Positions 22,042 through 34,823 of a DNA stretch of 64,000 nucleotides are shown piece by piece (the stretch's first letter is position 1; the number at the start of each line of letters is the position of its first letter). The position numbers were made by a program, and so were the translations under genes. Origin of the DNA: Pollenia angustigena (taxonomy: Eukaryota > Arthropoda > Insecta > Diptera > Polleniidae); assembly GCA_930367215.1 (NCBI GenBank), contig OV884059.1:236901803-236965802 (forward strand). Reading direction: 5' to 3'. The notes beneath the pieces are model-generated. The model was given only the letters and a program-made list of their open reading frames with translations, made no database searches and had not been told where the DNA came from.

Positions 22042-23456
22042 AAGTTAGAGTGCTATATTCGGCAATGCCGAATCATTGACACCCTCCACCGACAGTTCGA
22101 ATGTTTTAGGATTAATATCTGTATGATGTCTATTTATTATTAATTTATCCTTATAAAAACAGATATCTGCATTTAAATTGGTTGCGGTTTAAACCTTTAA
22201 TAAATTATTGACCGACAATCAGAGAGTTTTATGGGGCCTATAGTAAATTATGGATCGATGATCACGAAATTTATTAGTATTCACCCCTATCGCAAACAAC
22301 TACTCCCATGAAAATATTCCCATATTTTTTTATTTTGTATTGTGAATGATTCCCATAACAAATTTTTTGGGAATGAATTCCCAAACCTTAAAAATTTTCA
22401 CTAAATAAATTCCCAACAAGTGTTAATGTGAACGAGAAGGGAAAATGTAAATTTTAATTTGTATTCTAAAGTAGAACTAAATTAAATTATTTTTTCCTTT
22501 TATTGAAGGAGTGTAAATAAAGAAAATGAAGATAAACACTATTCATTATTAATTTTATTAAATTTTTATTAGTATTTTATATTGTATATTTTTCTTTCAC
22601 AATACAAGCACTGACAATTTATTCACAATAAGGACTTTTGTTTATAAAGCACTGACAAATAATTCACAATAGAAATGTTTACTCCCAAGATATTTGCGAT
22701 ACCGATTTGTTGGGGATGGGAATATAGGTTTGCTCCCATATAACATATTCCCATAACATTCGCGATAGGGGTGATTATTTCTAGTCCTATAAAATTGTAA
22801 CGTACCAATTTCTATTATGATAGCGTTATTTATTACGGTTTTAGTCGTACTAAACTATTTTCCGGGAGTAGGGTTTATATGGGGCCTAGGGTAAACTATG
22901 GACTGATCTTCACGAAATTTCACAGTGTCATTTATGGACCTATACAAATTTTTATGATGCCATTATTTATTATGGTTTTAGGCGTACCAAACTGTTTTCT
23001 GGGAGTAGGGTTTATATGGGGCCAATGGTAAATTATGGACGTATCGTCACGAAATTTTACAGCATGATTTCCTGTTGAATGAAACGAATTTTTGCAAAAT
23101 CTTATATCATTCCGTGCATTGTTCCACCATTTATGTTAGTTTTTGTAACAAAATTATCAATTTTTTGTAGGTGGTGCTTCCACATTTTGATTCATAGTTC
23201 AGATCCTACTGGACCGATTTTAATTGATTTCAATCTAAAACATCTTAGGATAACTACCAACAAATTGCAGTTTTTCGAAAGTGAGCGTGTTTTCAACAGA
23301 CGGACAGACAGACGGACATGGCTAAATCGACTTAGAATTACTCAAGGACCCAGAATATATATACTTTATGGGGTCTGAGATGAATAATAAACAAGTTTCG
23401 CACGGAATGACAAACTCAATATACCCTCTTCGCAACTAATTGTGGTGGAGGGTATA
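22042..23456. mobile_element. mini-me-like element 1
   Basis: The left end AAGTTAGAGTGCTATATT carries the hairpin ATTCGGCAATGCCGAAT, then ACACCCTCCACCGACAG. The middle has partial tandem blocks (GGGAGTAGGGTTTATATGGG). Then come a short GACGGACAGACAGACGGACA tract, a TATATATACTTTATGGGG block and the right hairpin TATACCCTC ... GTGGAGGGTATA. A TA tract plus a GTCT/GTCC tract around a conserved core is the plan described for dipteran mini-me elements; the end hairpins and sub-terminal inverted repeats recall Helentron-associated elements (inference). It is interrupted by a nested MITE at 22282-22773. Confidence 0.75.
22282..22773. mobile_element. 492-bp MITE nested in mini-me-like element 1
   Basis: CACCCCTATCGC and GCGATAGGGGTG are exact inverted termini. 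ATT flanks both sides (22279-22281 and 22774-22776). Uninterrupted repeats in the same family read CAGTTTTATTTCTAGTCC at the corresponding place, which gives the empty site. Internal CTCCCAT/ATGGGAG words recur near both ends. Confidence 0.85.
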
Positions 23457-23946
23457 AAAAGAACAAACACAACAAATGATACACGCGTTTTATTTAATAA
23501 AAGTGTTAACACTTTTAAAGAGTTAAAATACTCAAAAAGTAATTTAAATTTTTGGGAATACAAATTTTTTTTTTTTTTTAATTTCAAAAGATTTTGTTAT
23601 TCGTGCTTAATTCCCAGTTTTTATTCTTGACAAAAACACTTGAAATTTATTGTTGATGGGATAAGCTATTCCTATGCGCATTTCACTGGTTGCTTAGGCC
23701 AGATCATCAGGAAACTTCATCCATAAAGATTTTAGAAAAACTAAAGATATTAAACCAAATAAAACTGTTAAACGAATAAGAATTATAGCAGCAGTTCTAC
23801 TTGTAATAATATCAAAGTTTAAACAAAACACATCAACAATAAACAACAGTGGGTTTATCTCATCTTACATTCCCCACTACAATTAGTCGAAATTCTCTCA
23901 ACATTAATTGTAGTTGTAAGTAGGTTAAGAAAAACAAAATAAAAAC

Positions 23947-25223
23947 AAGTTAGAGTGCTATATTCGGCTGTGCCGAATCTTTGATACCCTCCACCGACAG
24001 TTTGAATGTTTAAAGAGTAATATCTGTATGATGTTATTATTATCTTAAACTGTGACGATTTGTTATTAATTATGGATTTAGGCGACTAAACTGTTTTCCG
24101 GTAGTAGGGTTTATATGGGGCCTAGGGTAAATTATGGACCGATCTTCACGAAATTTCACAGTCTTTTTCCCAGTTCTATAAAACTTTGATGTACCAAATT
24201 TTGTTATGATAGCATTATTTTTAACGGATTTAGGCGTACTAAACTGTTTTCCGGGAGTAGGGTTTATATGGGGCCCAGGGTAAATTATGGACCGATCTTC
24301 ACGAAATTACACAGTTTTATTTCTTGTCCTATAAAACTTTGATGTACCAAATTTTGTTATGATAGCATTATTTTTTACGGATTTAGGCGTACTAAACTGT
24401 TTTCCGGGAGTACGGTTTATATGGGGCCCAGGGTAAGTTATGGACCGATCTTCACGAAATAACACAATTTTATTTCTTGTCCAATAAAACTTTGATGTAC
24501 CAAATATTGTTATGATAGCATTATTTTTTACGTTTTTAGGCGTACTAAGTTGTTTTCCGGAAGTAGGTTTTATATGGGGCCTATGGTAAATTATGGACCG
24601 ATCTTCACGAAAGTTAACAGTTTAATTTCTAGTCCTATGTGACTGTGACTTGCCAAAATTTGTAATGATAGCATTGTTAGTTAGGGTTTTAGGCTTAATA
24701 TACTGTTTTCCGGGAGTAGGGCTTATATGGGGCCTAGGGTAAATTATTGACGGATCTTCACGAAATTTCACAGCGTGATTTCCAGTTGAATAAAACGAAT
24801 TTTTGCGAAATCTTATATCATTCTGTGCATTTTTCCACCATTTATGTTAGTTTTTGTAACAAAATTATCAATTTTTTTTAGGTGGTGGTTCCACATTTTG
24901 ATTCATAGCTCAGATCCTATTGAACCGATTTTGCTGAATTTCAATCCCAAACTGCTTAGGATAACTACAAGCAATTTGACACCAAGTTTGTTGATTTCTT
25001 TTGAGTTTTTCGAAAGTGAGCATGTTTTCAACAGACGGACAGACGGACATACGGACAGACGGACAGACGGACAGACAGACGGACATGGCTAAATCGACTT
25101 AAAATTACTCAAGGACCCAGAATATATATACTTTATAGGGTCTGAGATGAATAGTAAAAAAGTTTCACACGGAATGACAAACTGAATATACCCTCTTCAC
25201 AACTAATTGTGGTGGAGGGTATA
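23947..25223. mobile_element. mini-me-like element 2 with five 153-bp internal repeats
   Basis: It has the same end hairpin (ATTCGGCTGTGCCGAAT) and right hairpin as element 1, and is intact. CTGTTTTCCGG-type blocks start at 24091, 24244, 24397, 24550 and 24703, exactly 153 bp apart. It then has the (GGACAGAC)n tract at 25033-25085 and TATATATACTTTATAGGG. Non-coding. Confidence 0.8.
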
Positions 25224-27366
25224 ACAACAACAACTTACAAAAGATGTTGTCAATTAAGTGTTTTTTAGGCCGTGCAAAATACTTTTTTTTTAATTAGTCT
25301 TATTTATTTAACAAGGTAAATAATTTGTCATATTTTAAAACACGCGAAGTGAAATTAAGTGTTCAATAACCCTTTTATTAGCGAAAGAGATCATATCGCT
25401 AGACTACGTTTAAATTGCAGCAGAGAGAAAAAGAGAAGGACAGAGAAACTTGCTAGTAAGCGACATTTTTAAGAACACAATTCGTATAAAGTCCTACAGA
25501 TGGAGGTCCACACCACGCGTTTAATGCGTTTATGCATCTGTCAAAAAAGTAAAATCATTTAAAAATTATATTGACAAGTAACGCGTAGAGTGCATATACG
25601 CAGCAAACGGATGAAGCAGGACTACATTCTACTTTTGTATGCGTCGCATGCGTCTTGAAAAGTTTTTTTAGTTTAGGGTTTTTAATACCAGAAAACACTC
25701 TTCAGAATTTGGTTATGATTGCTCCATAATTTACAATGGGTCCAATATAAACTCCCCTCTCGAAAATAGTTTTAGTTCGGCTAAAACTGTTACTTATCAT
25801 GATATTTTACTCAAATTCATTCAGATTAAGAAATAAAAGCATAACGTTTTCTGACTGTCAGTTAATATATTATAATATGTAGGTCTAGACCGCGACCAGT
25901 TTTAATACAGACGTCCGGGCCCATGACGTTTTAACATAATTCGGGTACGATGAATCCAGTGGTGCCCGCCATTTTTTTTTTTTTTTTTCTAAAATGGAGG
26001 AAGTTGCACAACATATGTTTGCATAACGCAAAACGCTTTAACTTATTGAAAAAACTAAAAATAAAACGAAATTCTGCAATAAAATTTTCTTTAAGAAAAG
26101 TAAAATTTCTTTCTTATATGCGCAGTCGTTTTAGTAAAACATAATTTTTTTTTTTAAAAAATTCATAAAAAATTGGAAAATACTGCTATACTTTTAGTTT
26201 TTTTCAGACATATAAAAAAGCTGCTAATAAAATTCTTAAATTTGGCCCCTGTTGCGCTAAGGATTCTCCTAGATGGGTAAAACGTATGACCAACCCCACT
26301 TAATTTTTCATCTCAATCATTTATTTCTAACATACCCACCCGCTAGCTCCATTCCTTAAGGAGGCTCCCATACAAAATGTTCAATGCAGATTAGAAATAT
26401 ATTAAAGAAAAAGTCCCAATTTTTTATGTAATTAATAATTCATGGATCCCATATAGGGCCGACGCCTGAAATAAAATTAAGAGTATTAGTAAGTAGAAAC
26501 CGCAAAAAATCCCCCAACATAGCCCGCAATATTTTATCGTACTTCAAAATAAACGTGTAACGCACAGTGGGAGATTTTGGCAAAAATATAGGTTTCCTTA
26601 ATAGGGCACATTGGGTATTACAAAAATAAAAGAAGATCCTGAATTCTTAATCTGAGCCCGATTTTTAAAAATATTCTTATCAATGAAATGTACTAGACAA
26701 GTTTAACAAAAAAATAGCGACATGCACAGTTCATCTCTTACTTTATTAAATCATGTTTTTCCGAGGTTCTATTTTAGATGGGCCGGTCGCTACATTTTAT
26801 TTTCTACAGCTTTATTTGAATGTAAGCTAAAGTCAAATATGATCCGATTCAAAAAAAAAATTTAAAAATGCAAGTTAAATAGTTTTGGGTCGCTTTTAAT
26901 CTAATAACGAACATGGACACATAGTCTATTTCGTCTATTCTATATGTATAGTGAAACTATAGACCGACTCTCAGCATTTATTTAGATAGAAGGGTATTCA
27001 TTCCATTAACCGTAAATCGGTTAACCGATTAATTACTATCGGTTAAACACTATCAGTTAATTTAAACTTGGATATTTCCGATTAACGTTTAAACCGGTTA
27101 ATTGCAGTCGATGTAACAAAATTAATTTCCTTCTTACAATACATTCTTAAAATAGAGTACAAAATCAGAAACTAAGGAATTCGGAAATAATTTTTTCGCA
27201 GAATGTTCGGTGCTGAGCATTGCCAGGATGAGTCAGATGATGAGCTAACAATAGAAGAAACTCTCGATAGTAAAATTTGCGTAGTAATAAAACACAAATG
27301 AATATGGCAATCATTAACTGACAAAAAACTTGATTTAATTTAAAATTATTTTTCGTTTTTTAAAAA
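25224..27366. other. no gene recognised; includes a mini-me fragment
   Basis: About 25675-25930 aligns by eye with 38340-38560 (GGTTTTTAA.ACCAGAAA, TTGGT.ATGATTG.T.CATAATT, GTCTA..CCGC.ACCA) and is a third mini-me-like subtype. At 27000-27110 AATCGGTTAAC-type words repeat in both orientations. The rest is AT-rich with nothing recognised. Confidence 0.4.
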
Positions 27367-27520
27367 CGTCATTAAATATAAATGAGCTGGTTAAATTGTA
27401 CTAAAACAACAATAAAAAAACAACAAGACCAAAACAGAGCAAAATGGAAATGAGTTCTAGAATAAGCTTATCGCAAGAGAAATTTCCTACAAGATGAAAA
27501 CAAATATAATTACTAATGAC

Positions 27521-27928
27521 TTATTCTCGCTTAAGTTTTGTAAGTGTTTTTGAGAAAGATGTCCCGTTATTTGACACGTGCGTAAATTTTGTATTATTAA
27601 CTAGCTTAACGCAGTGCGCTTCGCTACCCTCATTAAAATAAAATATGTAATTTTGTCCAATACAGATGCTTGTACCTAATTTCGGAAACTTTGGCTCTTG
27701 CCGTTCTTCAGATATAAAGATATCTGCACTCTCTTTGTATGGGAGGTGCCACGCCCACTTTTCTAAACCCACCCACACTTTTGCGGATGCTGTGTATTGA
27801 TAACTAAGATGCTTGTACCTAATTTGGAAATCTTGGCTCTTGCCGTTTTCCATACATAAAGAAATCTTTATTGTTTTTGTATGGGAGGTGCCACGCCCAA
27901 TTCTCCAATCGCTTCTTTTTTTAGACAT
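27521..27928. repeat. internal direct repeat block, copy 1
   Basis: Two imperfect units of about 125 bp share TGTACCTAATTT.GGAAA, TTGGCTCTTGCCGTT and GTATGGGAGGTGCCACGCCC. An open minus-strand frame of 135 codons runs through both units, but its protein simply mirrors the DNA repeat (HTKTIKISL..ENGK / YKESADIFIS..ERQE), so I do not call a gene. Copies are at 30915-31322 and 34309-34716. A piece of the same block, inverted, lies at 37569-37610. Confidence 0.6.
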
Positions 27929-28035
27929 GCTTAATCGATACGCTTAATAATTCATAGCGCTAACCTTTTTTCAGTTACCGCACCTGCCATAAAAAGAAAT
28001 AAAAACAAATTCCATTAATCAATTATATTTTAATT

Positions 28036-29395
28036 TCATTCCTTAAATTTTTTTATTTTGTACGCACCGGTTGAATGATTAATCATTCTTAAATTGAAGT
28101 GGTACCCATCTTCACCTCGCCAAAAAATTAGCGGATATTGCAATGAATCATAAGAACGGTGGGATTCACTTACTTTTTCCAACTGGTAATTTCTACGTTG
28201 CAAATTGAATTGTTCTCCAGCCATGACCATCGCTACTTCATCTTCAAAGCTTGGTGCATTAAATCTTCTTACATGTTGGCAAGCTGGCGTTTTACCCGCA
28301 TTTATTCTTATTCCAAAATTGTCAGCAGGCACATTATCAATTTGTGATTTAAACATTCTAACCAATTCATTATGTTCATGGTAATAATATTTGTAATTCG
28401 CGAATAATTGGTTTGCTTTATTTCGGTTTAATTGTATAACGCTAATCAACTTCTTTATCTCCATTTCCCAAGAAAGAAATTTGTAGAAAGCGATACTCTT
28501 GGTTGTCGAATGGCAATAACGCACCAATTTTATGGTACACCGGACCCTGAATTTTCAAATAATATTCAACAAATTGGTTAGAATTTTCGTATAAATGAAA
28601 ACATATACAGGATATTAATATCTGAATTGAAAACCACATTATTTAGCTTAAAAGTTGGCATAAATCTATCACGAACAATGTGTTGTGCTCTAAATGATGT
28701 CATTTGAAAGCAACAAGTGTACGACTGAATGAATTTTAAGAAATGTTTTGACTGATTTGTTCTGCCACCACCCAAAGAGAATAATGGCTCAGATGGTGGA
28801 CTTAAAAGTGTTGATTTACATTTCCGCCAGCACAACACATTCCATCGGTTTCATATTTAAATGCATTGCATTTATCCATTTTGCCAATTTGAATAGATGG
28901 CTGCGAAGCTTAATCAATGTTATGATCATGATTAAAACCTGGGGCCTGATTCTGGCAGTCGTGAACGAATCGGAATTATTTTTTCAGTGTTGTAAAGCAT
29001 TAAGCAGGTAATTTAGTACTGAAAAAATAATTACGATTCGTTTAGTATCCACTGAACGAATAAGAAATAAAATTGCTATCGAATCGAGAAAGTACTCGAT
29101 CACGACTGCCAGAATTAGGCCCCTGCACGATCCAAATTTCCAATTGAATGGCTACGTGTCCGTTTTGATTGTCACGTTCAGTGTTACGTTCACGATCTTC
29201 TCTATTTCTAACTCTCACACTTTCAATACGTTCTTCTCTTTGTTTCTGATTTTGATTTAATCTTGATCGTGCCATTCGTTGCCTTGCTAATTCATTACTT
29301 TCTAACGTATTTGGCTTCTGTGGCGTGTTCGTCGGCCAATTTGTGAACGTCTTCGTCGCGGCATTATTGAATAATTTTTTTTTTTTTTTATGCAA
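28036..29395 (-). pseudogene. Helitron replicase/helicase N-terminal region, copy 1
   Basis: On the minus strand: a basic repeat-like start (SNELARQRMARSR, QKQREERIESVRVRNRE), a nested MITE (28941-29123), KCNAFKYETDGMCCAGG, then SPPSEPLFSLGGG, SKHFLKFIQSYTCCFQMTSF and DRFMPTFK. A 100-base gap follows, then GPVYHKIGALLPF, YRFLQISFLGN, a frameshift, HEHNELVRMFKSQIDNVPAD, TPACQHVRRFNAPSFEDEVA and SESHRSYDSLQYPLIFW..GYHFNLRMIN. These are blocks of the Helitron helicase-like N-terminal domain (PF14214 type). The HUH nuclease motifs and helicase are absent: the frame stops soon after the N domain. The gap 28547-28646 has a CTAAC branch-like word and TTCAG end, but here starts with CT, not GT. Confidence 0.8.
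28941..29123. mobile_element. 183-bp MITE GGGGCC..TTCTGGCAGTCGTGA, copy 1
   Basis: Left end GGGGCCTGATTCTGGCAGTC; inverted right end GGGGCCTAATTCTGGCAGTC. It splits the Helitron coding relic. Copies are at 32335-32517 and 35729-35912. A degenerate relative lies near 63405-63552. Confidence 0.85.
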
Positions 29396-29415
29396 AAGCT
29401 TTAAATTTTTACCTA

Positions 29416-29556
29416 CTGCCTATTTCATGATGTCACTCGAACGTTTACGTTCGCACAAATAACATATAAAACAAAACCAAAATTCAAAAAATTGTTTTTA
29501 TTTTATATGTTATTTGTGCGAACGTAAACGTTCGAGTGACATCGTGAAATAGGCAG
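29416..29556. mobile_element. 141-bp foldback MITE, copy 1
   Basis: The element is essentially one palindrome: CTGCCTATTTCATGATGTCA pairs with the inverted right arm, running on through CTCGAACGTTTACGTTCGCA. CTA flanks both sides (29413-29415 and 29557-29559). Copies are at 32810-32950 and 36208-36348. It shares its core with the element at 13981-14112. Confidence 0.85.
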
Positions 29557-31429
29557 CTAAAGATTACAAATCAATTATTCAAAAATGTCAATGATCGCAC
29601 TGTAAACTTAAATGACAATCAATAAACACACAGAAATTAAGTAAGTCAAATGACGCGAGTAAGCAGGGCCTTAAACCGACAAAATGAAATTCTCATAAGG
29701 AAAAAAATTCATTTTATATAAGGAAAGCACACCATCAATAAAGTGCGCTTATAACGAATATTCGTAGAAATTTTTCCGTGAAAGTAGACCTTGCTAACGC
29801 ACGAACATAGGACAACTTACACATATACATACCTACATACCTACAAAAATTAATTTACATAGAGATGTAAGCTACGTATTTTTAGCAGGTGTCCCATTTA
29901 GAGTGAGAGTAGCTGTATATATTGTTTAGTTTTGTAGACTGTACTTTTTTAAGCATTTATTTGGTACTTTTGAGAAAAATTAAGTTTTAAGGCCGAACCA
30001 TAATGTGAATAAGCTGGATTAAGAAACTGTGCGAATACATGTTAATCATATGTGTCAAACCATATTCAACATAATACCATGTGCACGCGGACAGCAATAT
30101 TCGTGTTTCGCTCTCCCATTCCTGTTTCGCGCCCCAAACATGATTGAAACGACAAGTTTTGACATACAAAATTTTGAGAGCGAAACAGGTCGTTTCATAT
30201 TGAAACATGCTGCGAAACATGAAAAATGAAATTTAATTTCCAATTTTGATAACAATAATCGTTAGTTTATCTGAACAAGCTCTCAAAAAAAAATAAAAAA
30301 AAAATTAAAAACAAAATAAAAATTGATGTTAAATAAAGTGATAATTATAAAATAATAATATATATAAAAGTATTGAATAATATATTTTCCATTTTTGTAT
30401 ACATTTTAATCTGTTTTAAATAAAATCACGCAAACAACACAAAAAAAAAACAATTGTCAAAATGAAACAAGAATGAATCGTATAAACAGCATGTTTGCCA
30501 ATCTAGTTTTAGAGAGCGAAACCAGTGGTTTATATCGTCGTATGAACATAGCATAAGGAAACTTTTCGTTAAGTTTTATGAAACTGTCATTTGCTTATGT
30601 AAGGTGCAAAACTTATCGCATATTTCGTACAAAATCATTGATCTTAGGCTTTTTAAAGTACATACACTCTGGGTCCTTATGAGTAGCAAGGTCGATTTAA
30701 CAATATCCTTCTGTCTGTTGACTGAGATATGAACAAAAATCCCTTGCTGTTGTTTTTTTTCGTCATTAAATATAAATGAGCTGGTTAAATTGTACTAAAA
30801 CAACAATAAAAAAACAACAAGACCAAAACAGAGCAAAATGGAAATGAGTTCTAGAATAAGCTTATCGTAAGAGAAATTTCCTACAAGATGAAAACAAATA
30901 TAATTGCTAATGACTTATTCTCGCTTAAGTTTTGTAAGTGTTTTTGAGAAAGATGTCCCGTTATTTGACACGTGCTTAAATTTTGTATTATTAACTAGCT
31001 TAACGCAGTGCGCTTCGCTACCCTCATTAAAATAAAATATGTAATTTTGTCCAATACAGATGCGTGTACCTAATTTCGGAAACTTTGGCTCTTGCCGTTC
31101 TTCAGATATAAAGATATCTGCACTCTCTTGGTATGGGAGGTGCCACTCCCACTTTTCTAAACCCACCCACACTTTTGCGGATGCTGTGTATTGATAACTA
31201 AGATGATTGTACCTAATTTGGAAATCTTGGCTCTTGCCGTTTTCCATACATAAAGAAATCTTTATTGTTTTTGTATGGGAGGTGCCACGCCCAATTCTCC
31301 AATCGCTTCTTTTTTTAGACATGCTTAATCGATACGCTTAATAATTCATAGCGCTAACCTTTTTTCAGTTACCGCACCTGCCATAAAAAGAAATAAAAAC
31401 AAATTCCATTAATCAATTATATTTTAATT

Positions 31430-32789
31430 TCATTCCTTAAATTTTTTTATTTTGTACGCACCGGTTGAATGATTAATCATTCTTAAATTGAAGTGGTACC
31501 CATCTTCACCTCGCCAAAAAATTAGCGGATATTGCAATGAATCATAAGAACGGTGGGATTCACTTACTTTTTCCAACTGGTAATTTCTACGTTGCAAATT
31601 GAATTGTTCTCCAGCCATGACCATCGCTACTTCATCTTCAAAGCTTGGTGCATTAAATCTTCTTACATGTTGGCAAGCTGGCGTTTTACCCGCATTTATT
31701 CTTATTCCAAAATTGTCAGCAGGCACATTATCAATTTGTGATTTAAACATTCTAACCAATTCATTATGTTCATGGTAATAATATTTGTAATTCGCGAATA
31801 ATTGGTTTGCTTTATTTCGGTTTAATTGTATAACGCTAATCAACTTCTTTATCTCCATTTCCCAAGAAAGAAATTTGTAGAAAGCGATACTCTTGGTTGT
31901 CGAATGGCAATAACGCACCAATTTTATGGTACACCGGACCCTGAATTTTCAAATAATATTCAACAAATTGGTTAGAATTTTCGTATAAATGAAAACATAT
32001 ACAGGATATTAATATCTGAATTGAAAACCACATTATTTAGCTTAAAAGTTGGCATAAATCTATCACGAACAATGTGTTGTGCTCTAAATGATGTCATTTG
32101 AAAGCAACAAGTGTACGACTGAATGAATTTTAAGAAATGTTTTGACTGATTTGTTCTGCCACCACCCAAAGAGAATAATGGCTCAGATGGTGGACTTAAA
32201 AGTGTTGATTTACATTTCCGCCAGCACAACACATTCCATCGGTTTCATATTTAAATGCATTGCATTTATCCATTTTGCCAATTTGAATAGATGGCTGCGA
32301 AGCTTAATCAATGTTATGATCATGATTAAAACCTGGGGCCTGATTCTGGCAGTCGTGAACGAATCGGAATTATTTTTTCAGTGTTGTAAAGCATTAAGCA
32401 GGTAATTTAGTACTGAAAAAATAATTACGATTCGTTTAGTATCCACTGAACGAATAAGAAATAAAATTGCTATCGAATCGAGAAAGTACTCGATCACGAC
32501 TGCCAGAATTAGGCCCCTGCACGATCCAAATTTCCAATTGAATGGCTACGTGTCCGTTTTGATTGTCACGTTCAGTGTTACGTTCACGATCTTCTCTATT
32601 TCTAACTCTCACACTTTCAATACGTTCTTCTCTTTGTTTCTGATTTTGATTTAATCTTGATCGTGCCATTCGTTGCCTTGCTAATTCATTACTTTCTAAC
32701 GTATTTGGCTTCTGTGGCGTGTTCGTCGGCCAATTTGTGAACGTCTTCGTCGCGGCATTATTGAATAATTTTTTTTTTTTTTTATGCAA
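31430..32789 (-). pseudogene. Helitron N-terminal region, copy 2
   Basis: It reads the same as copy 1 throughout, with the same frameshift and the same CT at the start of the 100-base gap (31941-32040). Same nested MITE at 32335-32517. Confidence 0.8.
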
Positions 32790-32809
32790 AAGCTTTAAAT
32801 TTTTACCTA

Positions 32810-32950
32810 CTGCCTATTTCATGATGTCACTCGAACGTTTACGTTCGCACAAATAACATATAAAACAAAACCAAAATTCAAAAAATTGTTTTTATTTTAT
32901 ATGTTATTTGTGCGAACGTAAACGTTCGAGTGACATCGTGAAATAGGCAG
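32810..32950. mobile_element. 141-bp foldback MITE, copy 2
   Basis: Identical layout to 29416-29556, at the homologous position in the second unit. Confidence 0.85.
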
Positions 32951-34823
32951 CTAAAGATTACAAATCAATTATTCAAAAATGTCAATGATCGCACTGTAAA
33001 CTTAAATGACAATCAATAAACACACAGAAATTAAGTAAGTCAAATGACGCGAGTAAGCAGGGCCTTAAACCGACAAAATGAAATTCTCATAAGGAAAAAA
33101 ATTCATTTTATATAAGGAAAGCACACCATCAATAAAGTGCGCTTATAACGAATATTCGTAGAAATTTTTCAGTGAAAGTAGACCTTGCTAACGCACGAAC
33201 ATAGGACAACTTACACATATACATACCTACATACCTACAAAAATTAATTTACATAGAGATGTAAGCTACGTATTTTTAGCAGGTGTCCCATTTAGAGTGA
33301 GAGTAGCTGTATATATTGTTTAGTTTTGTAGACTGTACTTTTTTAAGCATTTATTTGGTACTTTTGAGAAAAATTAAGTTTTAAGGCCGAACCATAATGT
33401 GAATAAGCTGGATTAAGAAACTGTGCGAATACATGTTAATCATATGTGTCAAACCATATTCAACATAATACCATGTGCACGCGGACAGCAATATTCGTGT
33501 TTCGCTCTCCCATTCCTGTTTCGCGCCCCAAACATGATTGAAACGACAAGTTTTGACATACAAAATTTTGAGAGCGAAACAGGTCGTTTCATATTGAAAC
33601 ATGCTGCGAAACATGAAAAATGAAATTTAATTTCCAATTTTGATAACAATAATCGTTAGTTTATCTGAACAAGCTCTCAAAAAAAAATAAAAAAAAAATT
33701 AAAAACAAAATAAAAATTGATGTTAAATAAAGTGATAATTATAAAATAATAATATATATAAAAGTATTGAATAATATATTTTCCATTTTTGTATACATTT
33801 TAATCTGTTTTAAATAAAATCACGCAAACAACACAAAAAAAAAACAATTGTCAAAATGAAACAAGAATGAATCGTATAAACAGCATGTTTGCCAATCTAG
33901 TTTTAGAGAGCGAAACCAGTGGTTTATATCGTCGTATGAACATAGCATAAGGAAACTTTTCGTTAAGTTTTATGAAACTGTCATTTGCTTATGTAAGGTG
34001 CAAAACTTATCGCATATTTCGTACAAAATCATTGATCTTAGGCTTTTTAAAGTACATACACTCTGGGTCCTTATGAGTAGCAAGGTCGATTTAACAATAT
34101 CCTTCTGTCTGTTGACTGAGATATGAACAAAAATCCCTTGCTGTTGTTTTTTTTCGTCATTAAATATAAATGAGCTGGTTAAATTGTACTAAAACAACAA
34201 TAAAAAAACAACAAGACCAAAACAGAGCAAAATGGAAATGAGTTCTAGAATAAGCTTATCGTAAGAGAAATTTCCTACAAGATGAAAACAAATATAATTG
34301 CTAATGACTTATTCTCGCTTAAGTTTTGTAAGTGTTTTTGAGAAAGATGTCCCGTTATTTGACACGTGCTTAAATTTTGTATTATTAACTAGCTTAACGC
34401 AGTGCGCTTCGCTACCCTCATTAAAATAAAATATGTAATTTTGTCCAATACAGATGCGTGTACCTAATTTCGGAAACTTTGGCTCTTGCCGTTCTTCAGA
34501 TATAAAGATATCTGCACTCTCTTGGTATGGGAGGTGCCACTCCCACTTTTCTAAACCCACCCACACTTTTGCGGATGCTGTGTATTGATAACTAAGATGA
34601 TTGTACCTAATTTGGAAATCTTGGCTCTTGCCGTTTTCCATACATAAAGAAATCTTTATTGTTTTTGTATGGGAGGTGCCACGCCCAATTCTCCAATCGC
34701 TTCTTTTTTTAGACATGCTTAATCGATACGCTTAATAATTCATAGCGCTAACCTTTTTTCAGTTACCGCACCTGCCATAAAAAGAAATAAAAACAAATTC
34801 CATTAATCAATTATATTTTAATT

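Noticed and set aside
27521..27928. 135-codon minus-strand frame repeated in all three units
   Set aside because: It only translates a duplicated ~125-bp block; no domain, and changes between copies do not look selected.
28159..28347. Plus-strand open frames opposite the Helitron relic (also 28748-29011, 30029-30229 and their copies)
   Set aside because: They are antisense shadows of the Helitron pseudogene or of AT-rich flank, repeated only because the unit is repeated.
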